Assembly (NCBI GenBank): GCA_030549495.1 | Contig: JAUIRK010000673.1 | Coordinates: 1,426,001 to 1,490,000, forward strand | Source: Nectonema munidae | Taxonomy: Eukaryota; Nematomorpha; Nectonematoida; Nectonematidae | Length of the DNA stretch: 64,000 bases | Direction: 5' to 3' | Shown: positions 38,201 through 47,029 of the stretch, in pieces | Layout: every line of letters starts with the position of its first letter | How positions within the stretch are numbered: position 1 is the first letter of the stretch | Made by a program: the position numbers and the translations under genes | The notes under the pieces: generated by a model | The model's database searches: none | What the model was told of the DNA's origin: nothing | The model's input: only the letters and a program-made list of their open reading frames with translations

Positions 38201-41200
38201 ATGAAAATAAATCAGCCCGTCTTGCAAAATAAGGCACTTAAAGCGATTTACACCCTTAGTGACTCTGATATGATGTCATACCCCCTTTTCTTTGCTAATA
38301 GTTTAAAGTATTTTAGACATGGATAATCACACAAAATCATGAGCATTGTTAGCGTTATCATATTTATTTGCAAAAAGTGAAATAGAAAATCAGATAGTAC
38401 AAACAGCTACACTTATTTTTCAATATAATTGCGTGGGCGTATCGGTGTATTTCTCTCTTTTAACATTGCAATTTTTAGCTGACAAATATTTTATTTTATT
38501 TAATTTCTCTAGCTGAAATATTTATTGTTCTTTTTCTTCAATCAAAGAATGCACTTGAGGTAAAGTTGCTCTCAAATATACTCCAGAAAAAGACAAAAAC
38601 TAAATGCTAATTAAGTCGATAACAAAATATATCATTGTTTACCATATTTTGCATAATAACGCACAGCAAAGTAAAAAAATTTCGCATTGATTATGGGTAT
38701 CGTGCAACACACAATCTAAACATTTAAAAAATAGCTATGTAATTAAATAAATAATTATTTAAATTAAGAAACAAAATCTTTTAAGCTTATAATTTTTACA
38801 TTATAAGAATTAATGATAAATAGTGAGAATGGGAACTTTTATTTAAAGATGAAGCACAACTGATTTCGAAGTATCAACTTCTTTGTCGAGATCTGAATTA
38901 AATATTTTTATTTTTAATTTATATACTATAATACACTCGACGAAGAAGTTGATACTTTGAAACTGATTGCGTTTTTTCTTTAAATAAATGTGTCCATTAG
39001 GTATATGACTGAAATTTTTTTTTTTAATTTTTTATTTCCTGTATTACAAATCGATGAGTTTATAAAGTATTAACATGAATCTAACCTAATTTTCATATTT
39101 TTTAGAAAAAACTTCCCGCAAACATGCATTTGAAGTTTCAACGATTCTAGTTTCAATAAAAAAATCGCTTTTTTATTTTAGGAATATTTAAATCTATTTT
39201 TTTTTATTTTTAGATTATTCTAGTTAAAAAAATTGACTTTAAATTTTCTCTTTTAAATGGCCGACTTTAAATCAAGTAAGGCTGTTTTAAAAAAATTCGA
39301 AAACTTGGTTGAAAAACTTATCTGTTGGCAAGGGGGTTCAATTAAGAATTCTACCGAGAATAGAAAATTTTTCAACGTTTACAAGATTGCCAAAAGCTAA
39401 TGATGTTCTTGGACTTTTTGTTTTTTTGTTTAAAAAAGAAAAGGTCAAGAAAATTCGAATTATAATTCTGACACACAAGTTGATAAAATTATGTCAAAAA
39501 ATGAGTTTTCCTATTTTGAGTGAGCAAGCAGTGGAAGTGAGAGTGTAAAAGTTAATAAAGATGTACGAAAAAAATAGAAAAAACCCAAAAAAAGAATTTC
39601 AAAAGGAATTGAATGATATATTTGATATTACAAAAAAAGAAGGCTCATGGCTTTGTATGGAGGATAGAATATTTTATCAAAAACAAATAGAATCTAAAGG
39701 AAAAATTGGCTACGTATCAAATAAAGTTGCGTGCTCTTCTTCAATCCATCCTTCCAAAAGACAGCGTTGTATCAGAAATGAGCAGGAATATTTGATGGAA
39801 TACGAAATGTCAGACTCAACAACATCAGAATCTGACGTAAACGATGAAGATTTTTTAATAGATCAAAGTGACGGGAGGAAAAATAACTCTACTGCTCATT
39901 CCGTTAAATTAGTTACCAAATTGTCTGAAAAGCTGCTAACATTTGCAATAGTCTATCTCAAGAAGGAATTAAATTACCAACTCCTACTCAATCTGGGATA
40001 TTTAGAGGTATGATTAAATATGGGCAGACACAAGTTTTGAAGTTAAGAGAGTTTCTACAGAAAGAAAATACCTTCTGTTTACACTTTGATGGTAAACGAA
40101 TTTTTAATGTAAAAGAAAATGTGAATTATGGAGAAGAATATCAAGTTGTATGTTTACAAGACAAAAACTTCAAAATAAATTTGGGTGTGTTTAAATGTCA
40201 AGATGGCTCGGCCGAGAGCATATTTAAAGGAATAAAAAAAATTCTTGATGAAAATAATGTTTGGACTTCGATTAAAATGATTATATCAGACACTACCGCT
40301 GTAAATACTGGTTGTTGGAAAGGAGTTGTTTCTCAGTTACAAAAGGAAATGCAAAATATGAAACTTTCAAAGCCTCAATACATCGGATGTCAACATCATG
40401 TTTTGGACTGAATATTAAGACATGTTTTAGACTTTAACTTCAAAAATAAAACAACTAGTCCGAATATAAATTATGATTTTGTGCAAAAAGTTAAAAGAAG
40501 TTATGAGAGCCTTAAAAAATTGTATACTGCGAAAACTAAAATGCCAAATTTGGAGAATCTTGGTTGGAGGTATGATTTTAGGTTTCTTTATGTTTTATGT
40601 TCTGCGTTTAGATTTTATAAAGAGACTGGGAAATTTCCAATGATAGAATGGAAAAGTTTACCTGTTGTTCAAAGTGCTCGATGGAACTCTAGAGCAATTT
40701 TCGTTTTGATAGCATATTTTCTTTTACCTGAAAATAGAGACGCACTAGAAAATTCAGCTTGTTTTATTGCTTATGAATGGCAGGAAGTTTGGTTTTCAGA
40801 CCAAAAATACAACGATAGAGTCTATGACAAGCTTCACAAATCAATTCAAAATACAAAATGCACTACAGCTGAGAAATGCTTCAAAAAACATTGGGTAAAA
40901 GAAAACTCGTATGTTGATATACCTCGAACGAACATTATTGCTGAAAGAGCTATTAAAACCATGCAAGAATTGAAAAAAAGCTGTAAAAATGACAAATATT
41001 TAAATATAAAATTTATTGCAAAGAATAATTTTTAATAAAACTCTTTTTTTTTAAAAAAAAGATTTTAGATTTTTTTGAAAAACAACTTGGTGAATTTTTT
41101 AAATTCTGTTCTTGCGGGAACTTATTTTTAGAAAACGCTAAAATAAGCCTTAATTTGTTTTTATTTTTACAAAACTCATCCAAATTTATTGCAGGACAAT

Positions 41201-44200
41201 TTAGAAAAAAAAATCATATCCCTAGTGTCCATTCTTATTATTTTTATTTATCATTTATTTAAATGAATTATTTAATTAACTTAACAGTTTATCATGTCTG
41301 GGAACTAAGATAAACATATTTTTTGTTTAGAGTCTGGGCTTTCAACTTTTTGCCAAATAAGCATTTGCTATCTATGTATCTAGTGAAAGTGATTTAAAAG
41401 CCTTTACGTATCTTATATATGCGATAATGCGCATCATTCTTATTTTCAGAATAAGGTCTGTATAATCTCTTTTCACTTACTTGCATCTGCATGTAACTAC
41501 GAATTTGTTAAAAAGAAATTACTGTAGCGGGTGCTTTTAAGTTTGATAGTTTTGAATGAATATTTTTAACTTAGTTAATTTAATTTGGTAAATTGTTATC
41601 TATGGTAAAGATAACCTTTGTCTGGAAGAATTAACCAAAGGAGTGACGAATATTCTCACTCCTCAAAAAAGTTCAAAAGAATAACGCACTTAAATAGTAA
41701 TCAAAGGAGTGCTATATTTCAAAGTTGAAAGGAGTGACAGAACAAAGGTTAGTTGGTTTGTTCATTTGTTAGTTCGTTAGTCTGCTTGTTTGTTTAGCTA
41801 GTTTTGTTAATTAGTTAAATAGTGATTACTTTTTTAAAATATTTTTGTCTTTTTTTTGTTATGTCCTTCCTTGAATTTGCCTTATAAAATTAATAAAGTG
41901 CAATAACAAAAAAACTATTCAATATTTATATCAAAGCAGCGACAGAATAAAATAGTGATCAAACTTCAATAGACAAAAATTTTAAAAATATATTCTCATT
42001 TTTTATTACACTTTTGTCATGTTGCTACTTTGCATTTCTGTATTTTTTGTCACCATTTTGTCATGTATCTACCTTGACAAGAACTGAATGATCAAGAACT
42101 ACCTTGACAACAACCGAAATTAACCGGTTGTTTGTGTCTCTTTTTTTAATAACTTTTTATTTAGGATCAACTTCTTTTTTGCGATGACTGTGATCGTGGC
42201 TACCATATGTACTGTTTGAAGCCACCACTAATTTCTCCACCTGATGGTATTTTCATAACATGTCTAATTTGAAATTTTTTACTGTACTTCGATCAAGCAT
42301 ACTATTATCGTCCTTTACATATTTCTGCATTATATAGGATCTTCTTTTTTGAATGTGCCCAAGAAATGAAATTTGACATTTAAATTTGATAAAATCAATT
42401 CACTTTATTTCAACAGAGCTATTAAAAATAATCTTCATAGCGTGGATAAAGTTGGCCTTTTCGTATTTAATTTCTAATATTATATCTATTTACGAAAATA
42501 ACCATTTCAAATTAACTCGTGGCAAACAAATATAAAAGATTGATATTTTATTTTATGAACGCGGCTATTTCTCAATGTCTTCCTTCCGCTCTGAATATAC
42601 CATTATCGACAACTTATCAGTATTGGTCATTTTGGTCGATACATCGGCTGGTTTTTCGGCTAATCTTATAGGTATCTAATATAATTTGACATTTAGTCAA
42701 TATGAGTTGGTACACCACACTTTTCTAATGGTGTCTCACTAAATTACTTTTTTTTCACTTCTATAAATATTAATATTACAAAAGAATTTAATTTAGTACA
42801 GATGTTATTAATAATACTTTTTAGTGCAGGACAGATGGACAGATATACCGTGGTCACTCAATATGAAATAAGACTTTTTCTACTCACGAATGAAACAAAA
42901 AATAACACTTGTTTAGTATGTATGTACAAGTATAACATGACATACACCTTTAATTTCCTACAGAATATTCTTATATATATATATCTTATATAATATACTG
43001 ATATGATTTTGAAAATAATTTTAACTAGAAAAGTTACCAGCTTAAAAAACTAAGTCTCAAAAAAATTGTTTATAAGAATTAATTACATAACCACATATGT
43101 TATTACATAGCTGTTCTACCCTAATAATGGTATCCTTTGTAATTGGGGTATTATTCTCAAGACCTCCCATCTATAAAGTTGTCTCTGTTCCTATATTATA
43201 AATAAACTACTTAAATGTTTTAACCCGTTAAGTACCATAGAAATTAGCGGATAACTAAAAAACGCAGACGATTTATATTCAAAGTCATTGAAAAAAGCAG
43301 ACGAAGATGAAATTACTTATGTTCCCAAATGGGAGCATTGGGACTTAATGTGTTAAGAAGATAATCATGTACCGATTCTACTTGAAACGTTTTTATTGAA
43401 ATTTGAATAACTTAACCCATTAAACCCCAAGACCCTTTATATTTCAAAATATTTGACAAAAATATAAATTTATTTATTCATTAGAATAAAAAACTAAAAT
43501 AAAAAAAATTTCAAAAAATAATATGCCATCTTATCAAACTTGACTGTTCCCATTTGGGAACAATGGGGTTAAGCATATATTTTCTTTCATATGAAAATCG
43601 GTAGCTCTATTGATTTGAATGATAAACAGAAGAACAAAGATTATGCAAACGTTCTTTGCACACGGCACATTCCAATCTTGCATTTTTTTTACAGACTCTA
43701 CACCTTCCCTGATTTTTGCTTTTTTGCAGATAATGAGAGTGTGCTACTATTTTTACTCTTTTACCAAGAGGTCCGCTTCTTTCTACTGATCTTGGGTTTT
43801 TGATCAGACTTAAAATAATTGATCTTGTAAACTCTAATTGATCCATTTTGCCACCAGTTGCTCGATGAACTTTCCATGAAGCTATTCTCATTATCGAAAA
43901 GCAATTTATGATCAACGATCCATACCACGTTTTCCAAGATATATTTGGACGGTAGCATCCTACTGCTTGATCTAAGAGATCTACACCTCCCATATGGCGA
44001 TTATAAGAATTGATCAAGTATGGCTGTTGGACATATACTTTCTTTTTGTCTTCTTTAGACAAAGTAAATTTAATTTATTCATCGATCAGATTAAAACGAT
44101 AAAATAAGTTGATCTATTCTTTGTGAGTGCATGTTTTAAATTTAAAAATAGTAGAAGAAAAAAATAAAAAAAAATGTGATGGATCAAGTATCAGTCAATA

Positions 44201-46539
44201 CCTCCCCCAAACCACGTTACATCAGATATATAACTCATCAAGGAAAACTGATGATGTTATAATAAATCAAATCTAAGGTTTCTTATAAACATCTATGCCC
44301 CAAAATAAGGAACCATCTGTTCGTCAATTGATATCTCTCTTTCCATACTTCCAAAAAAACTTGAAACACTATTTATATGAGAATACAAAGGCGCAATTTT
44401 AGCAATTTTATTTCCAGCTTCTATGCAACAGTTGTTTTTCAAATGAAAATATTTTTTAATTTGTTCAAATCTATTTCTAGAAATAGAGTTAGAAACAAGC
44501 GGAACTTCAAGATCTTGTTATTTCGACCAATACAATTTTTGTCGAGGAACATGATGATAGCCTGATAAAATTATTATACCTAAAAAAATATCCAACTCTT
44601 CACTTTCTATATCAAAATTTTGATCATTGTTTTGCATAGCATACCTTTTAGTTTCTTCCAAAATCAGGTTTTTCAAATTGTCATTATAGAAGAATCTGAA
44701 AATTTCGATTGGCTCTTTATTTATGAATTCTGAAAATTTATCAGCAAAATTAAACGCAGTTTCACAAAAATTCATTTCAAAAGGTGTATTAGAAGCTTGA
44801 AACCAGTTAGGCTTTATTTTGGAATCATGTGAAAAATCATCTCCTAAAGAATGAACTTCTACTCTTCCTGACACTTCAGAAGGAATAAAATTTTTTTTAG
44901 GAAATTCTTGATCGTCATCTGCTTCATCATCAGTGATAATTTTATCGGCATCTTCGGGGGGTAACAAAACTAAATCTAAATCATCTTCAACTTTTTCAGA
45001 AAGAATAGCTATTTTATCAAGCGCTTCATCAGGGTATAAAAAATTTTCTTTATTCTCCATTTTAAAATTTATACAATTTTATCTATAAAAAAACTGAAAA
45101 TTAAAAAAGCCAACAAAATATCTTATAAAATTTGAAATATACTAGTTTATATTTTTTTCAACATAGTTTAGAAATTTGTATCACTGATAGTACCATTGTT
45201 CCCATATGGGAACAAATTGTAAATAAAGAGATCTAGAATACTTAGCTCATTAATTTTCAAAAATAGTCCATATTCTTATTATCTCTAGACATATTTCTTA
45301 CATTCTATAGAAAAATTTTTTTTTGATTTTATAAATTTAATAGTTTTTAAACTAAATTGTAATAACAACTAAAAAATTTTTAAAACCGAGTTTATTTTTA
45401 GTATAAAATTGCGCTTTAAAAAAGTATAAAAAAAAGTTTTTTGTTATTTTATAAAAAATAAAGCATTTAAGATATTATTTTATATATATTGCTTACAATT
45501 TTTTTTTAAAACCTCAATAAATTTTGTTTGTAAAAAGTGTTTTCCCATTTGGGAACATTGGGGCTAAATGGGTTAAAAGAGTAATTCTTTAGCAGTGAGC
45601 ATAAAAACATATATTTTTTTATTCATTATTAAATTATCCTTTTTACAATAGTTTTTGAATTGTTTTAAATTCTATTCGCCATTGAACAACGTCTACTGCT
45701 TGTTCTGCTCGACAAGCCTTCTTCTCTTCTTCCTATCTCTTTAATTAAGGGAAAAGTTTAGATGATGGTGATACAATAATTTTTAGTCACTTTGCTTGCT
45801 TGCAATATTTATTACCTTCTATCTATACTATATAATGCATGAATATATTCCTTCCAATATATCATATATGTTAGCAGATATATCGGTTATCAGTGCAATC
45901 CTAGTTCGGTTCAATAAATCTTATCTGTATTTCGGTCTCAATAACCAACAAATCAATAAATAATACTCCTTTCATTTTTTTAAATCATTGTTCAAATTAT
46001 TAAAATTTGAGGGCTGAATAATGCAAGAGAGTTTCCGAACAAAGTTTTTGTCATCATTTCGTTATCGTGGGATGATTTTATATGAATTGTTATAAGTAAT
46101 ATTGATGCTTGCGTATTTTTTCTATGAACTCTTTGTAATTTTATTTTTTGAATAATACACAGAGAAAAGAACAGAGCAATTTTTACTTTTGAAAAATATC
46201 TCTCTTAATTTTCTCTTAATTAAATAGTGTATTGAACATTGATTTAATGAATAATTCCAAAAAATATTAATTTAAATCCAATTTTTGATATAGTCACTAT
46301 AGAAAATTATATTTTATTTATAGATGTAAATTGTTCATTACCTCATTAAATATTTTCAAAAAGTATGTAAAGTTCTAATGCACTAGTTTTTTTAGGCATA
46401 AACCAGATTTTTATTTTGGGAACTGTGAGTTTTTAGATTTATCCATTTTTCTTATCTAGGTAGTTGGAGTTGTCAACTGTGCATACAAGAGTTTGGTGAT
46501 AATGCAAGCATTAATCAAAAGCACAGCAAATCTTCGTAG
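26169..46539 (+). CDS. DPF2: DPF/requiem-family double PHD finger protein, six exons
   Basis: Six exons (26169-26298, 31411-31527, 34361-34707, 37644-38174, 42165-42246, 46460-46539) join in matching phases into 1287 bases, 428 aa; vertebrate DPF2 has 391. DPF proteins are BAF (SWI/SNF) subunits that read acetylated histone H3 tails in the nucleus. Domains in order: requiem N-terminal domain (residues about 14-70, with [20 protein letters not shown] and IAQANCDLW); an acidic Ser/Thr-rich linker; a basic patch ([11 protein letters not shown], about 196-206); one C2H2 finger (246-267, C-x2-C-x12-H-x4-H); PHD1 (309-363); PHD2 (366-410). The double PHD core is nearly collinear with vertebrate DPF1-3, ending GSWSCQLC. 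The paralogue cannot be told (invertebrates usually have one). All donors begin GT and all acceptors end AG. The introns hold many transposons. Confidence 0.93.
26960..27096. mobile_element. TTAA-flanked MITE, family 1
   Basis: TTAA at 26960 and 27093. Left end TTAACCCATTTAAGGCC; right end GGAACATTGGCTGTAAATGG then GTTAA. The interior has CAGACGATATCTAAAAAACG and CAAAGTCATTGAAAAAAGCA, shared with the copies at 36196, 43220 and (inverted) 60660. It lies in DPF intron 1. Confidence 0.85.
27675..28380 (-). mobile_element. hAT transposase fragment (ZNF862/ZBED-like)
   Basis: The minus strand gives [20 protein letters not shown] and SDMHGKAL (a TTF/BED-like zinc-binding segment, His-rich), then a broken stretch, then [20 protein letters not shown] (the conserved D of hAT catalytic domain 1), [20 protein letters not shown] and [15 protein letters not shown]. 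The C-terminal half is absent. One or more breaks lie between 28078 and 27990. Confidence 0.6.
28665..28960. repeat. Two tandem units of about 130 bp, shared with 57.8-58.05 kb
   Basis: Each unit contains ATTTCAACTATGCTGAATTC or a variant, then a segment like ATCAAACCTGTCAAAAAATT, then CACAGCTCATCTCAAA. The same two-unit array appears inverted at about 57825-58045. These are the core of the family 3 TTAA element. Confidence 0.65.
29219..30700 (-). mobile_element. LINE fragment: ORF1 zinc knuckles and RT tail
   Basis: On the minus strand the order is first [16 protein letters not shown] with a second CGNC...GHFSC (30679-30497), CCHC-type knuckles as in LINE ORF1 proteins; then, after a gap with no motif, a reverse transcriptase C-terminus: [17 protein letters not shown], then [31 protein letters not shown] and the tail to about 29219. 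The catalytic RT core is missing, so the copy is internally deleted as well as broken by frameshifts. The clade is not resolved (CR1/L2/Jockey-like tail). Confidence 0.55.
31411..31527 (+). CDS. DPF2: DPF exon 2
   Basis: Acceptor TATTTGATAG at 31410 completes the Gly codon, then [11 protein letters not shown]. The donor CTCA|GTGAAC is chosen over a nearby CCA|GTATTC because it leaves phase 1, which exon 3 requires. Confidence 0.8.
32559..34275 (-). mobile_element. hAT element (ZMYM1/TTF-like transposase), both ends present
   Basis: The left end CAGTGGCGGTTCTAGA and inverted right end CAATGGCGGTTTTAAG are classical hAT termini. The flanking 8-mers CTTCCAAC (32551-32558) and TTTCCAAC (34276-34283) differ at one base. 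The minus-strand coding remnant at 34182-33895 reads [40 protein letters not shown] and [18 protein letters not shown], the second catalytic Asp region of ZMYM1-like hAT transposases. The rest of the transposase is shredded. An AT dinucleotide tract lies at 32910-32928. It sits in DPF intron 2. Confidence 0.85.
34361..34707 (+). CDS. DPF2: DPF exon 3, linker
   Basis: Acceptor TATGTTTCAG; the frame enters with CC of a split Thr codon and runs 115 full codons to a phase-0 donor AGA|GTAAGA. It encodes the low-complexity acidic linker ([15 protein letters not shown]) and the start of the basic patch. A TTAA MITE begins only 31 bases into the following intron. Confidence 0.85.
34738..34874. mobile_element. 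TTAA-flanked MITE, family 2
   Basis: TTAA at 34738 and 34871; ends TTAATCCGTTATTGACCA and TGGTCGTTAACGGGTTAA. The interior TAGATATCGTCTGATTTTCT is shared with the 12601 copy. It lies just inside DPF intron 3, 31 bases after the donor. Confidence 0.8.
34875..36195. other. DPF intron 3, no feature recognised
   Basis: AT-rich intron sequence. A fragment GGGCCGTAGTTTGCCCACC near 35832 resembles hAT subterminal sequence but has no partner. Confidence 0.35.
36196..36334. mobile_element. TTAA-flanked MITE, family 1
   Basis: TTAA at 36196 and 36331; left TTAACCCATTAAGTACCATA, right CATTGGGACTTAATGGGTTA. It is very close to the 43220 copy across its whole length. DPF intron 3. Confidence 0.88.
36386..36474. 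mobile_element. TTAA-flanked MITE, family 2, shortened and inverted
   Basis: TTAA at 36386 and 36471. It contains ATCTGACGATATCTAAGGTA and ends TGGTAATTAACGGGTTAA. About 40 bp are missing compared with the full copies. It lies 52 bases from a family 1 copy. Confidence 0.6.
36880..37330. other. Unrecognised stretch of higher G+C in DPF intron 3
   Basis: Both strands carry frames here (36880-37254 + and 37286-37020 -), and base composition is less AT-rich than the intron around it. Neither translation matches a family I know. It could be the remains of an inserted gene or element. It is not part of the DPF reading frame, because no acceptor and donor in phase are needed here. Confidence 0.3.
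37644..38174 (+). CDS. DPF2: DPF exon 4, C2H2 finger and PHD1
   Basis: Acceptor TTTGATATAG at 37643 in phase 0. The exon starts TRQRKPRT, then [20 protein letters not shown] (finger), [15 protein letters not shown] and [16 protein letters not shown] (PHD1), [18 protein letters not shown]. Donor GAC|GTAAGA. Confidence 0.95.
38827..38998. mobile_element. Foldback MITE with about 60-bp arms
   Basis: The left arm (about 38834-38890), read inverted, begins CTCGACAAAGAAGTTGATAC; the right arm (about 38935-38992) begins CTCGACGAAGAAGTTGATAC. They continue to match as TTTAAATAAA with few differences, around a 44-bp AT loop. It lies in DPF intron 4, just upstream of the transposon at 39110. Confidence 0.7.
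39110..41124 (+). mobile_element. DNA transposon with transposase of unnamed DDE-like family
   Basis: It is bounded by TTTTTAGAAAA on both sides (39099-39109 and 41125-41135, 11 of 11) and short inverted ends AACTTCCCGCAA / TAAGTTCCCGCAA. The coding remnant runs 39309-41035: [19 protein letters not shown], then [12 protein letters not shown] with [11 protein letters not shown] (39561 on), then [27 protein letters not shown] and [10 protein letters not shown] (40010 on), then [14 protein letters not shown] and [24 protein letters not shown]. The pattern HFDGK...DTTA.NTG...C.HH is one I have seen in many uncharacterised invertebrate proteins; I infer a transposase. The copy has two in-frame stops (39546, 40409) and one frameshift near 40000. 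It is inserted in DPF intron 4, same strand. Confidence 0.7.
41136..42164. other. Rest of DPF intron 4
   Basis: Contains a three-fold AAAGGAGTG(A/C) motif at about 41637-41740 and a GTTAGTTxGTT run at 41745-41820. Nothing coding. Confidence 0.4.
42165..42246 (+). CDS. DPF2: DPF exon 5, PHD2 core
   Basis: Acceptor TATTTAG; encodes [20 protein letters not shown] then PLISPPD. The donor GATG|GTATTT leaves phase 1. The short exon holds four zinc ligands of PHD2. Confidence 0.95.
42247..43219. other. DPF intron 5, first part
   Basis: AT-rich, nothing coding. Near 42640 there is CGATACATCGGCTGG, possibly a worn hAT end. Confidence 0.35.
43220..43356. mobile_element. TTAA-flanked MITE, family 1
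   Basis: TTAA at 43220 and 43353; left TTAACCCGTTAAGTACCATA, right TTCCCAAATGGGAGCATTGG. It is almost the same as the 36196 copy, with TGTTAA replacing GGTTAA at the right end. It lies 55 bases from the piggyBac element. Confidence 0.85.
43412..45576 (-). mobile_element. piggyBac element, internally deleted
   Basis: TTAA at 43412 and 45573. Left end TTAACCCATTAAACCCCAA; inverted right end TTAACCCATTTAGCCCCAA. The minus-strand transposase starts at 45060: an acidic N-terminus, then [12 protein letters not shown] and the DDE_Tnp_1_7 start, [18 protein letters not shown] and [17 protein letters not shown]. After a frame break near 44518 it continues [18 protein letters not shown] and [12 protein letters not shown], where the first catalytic Asp belongs. 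The catalytic middle (about 200 residues) is missing. It resumes at 44062 with [20 protein letters not shown] and ends in a cysteine-rich tail ([19 protein letters not shown]). A second inverted end, TTCCCATTTGGGAACAATGG then GGTTAA at 43572, may be a subterminal repeat or a separate 161-bp MITE (43412-43572). DPF intron 5. Confidence 0.85.
45577..46459. other. DPF intron 5, last part
   Basis: AT-rich intron with no recognised element. It ends at the exon 6 acceptor. Confidence 0.4.
46460..46539 (+). CDS. DPF2: DPF exon 6, end of PHD2
   Basis: Acceptor CTTATCTAG; completes Gly then [19 protein letters not shown] and the tail KHSKSS before TAG. The short C-terminal tail matches the family in length and style. 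Confidence 0.95.
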
Positions 46540-46619
46540 CAATGTTTTTCCTTTTTTAAACTTGAAAAAAAAGATATTTTTGTCGTGCATTTCAAAGATG
46601 TTTTTCTATTTATTAAAAA

Positions 46620-46625
46620 AATAAA
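46620..46625 (+). promoter_or_regulatory. Polyadenylation signal AATAAA of DPF
   Basis: AATAAA lies 81 bases after the TAG in an A-rich context. Confidence 0.5.
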
Positions 46626-47029
46626 CTTTACTTTTTAATCAATTTCTTTTTTGATGTCCTCAGAAATTACATATAGCACGATTTTTTATGTGAAGAAGCT
46701 ACCTCCCCTCACAATTGCACTTTGCTACTTTTTTTTTATTTATTTTCCTCCCTTCTTTCGGTTTTGCACATTTGTTAAACGTGTATGTATATAATTGGCA
46801 TTTGGCGTACTCTTGTTAAGTTGCCATTCCTTGCATTTGTAGGAATGTAAGTTGATATTGATTTTTGCAGAAAGAAGCGACCGGGATTTATTAAGTAAAA
46901 TGCATTCAAAAAACAAAGAAAAAATTTAATTAATTTTTATACAAAACTTTGTAATAAACATTTTACAAGTTATTCTTCAATTAATACTTTTCTCGGCAGA
47001 CGAAAATAGTTTATCACATTTCTGGAGTC

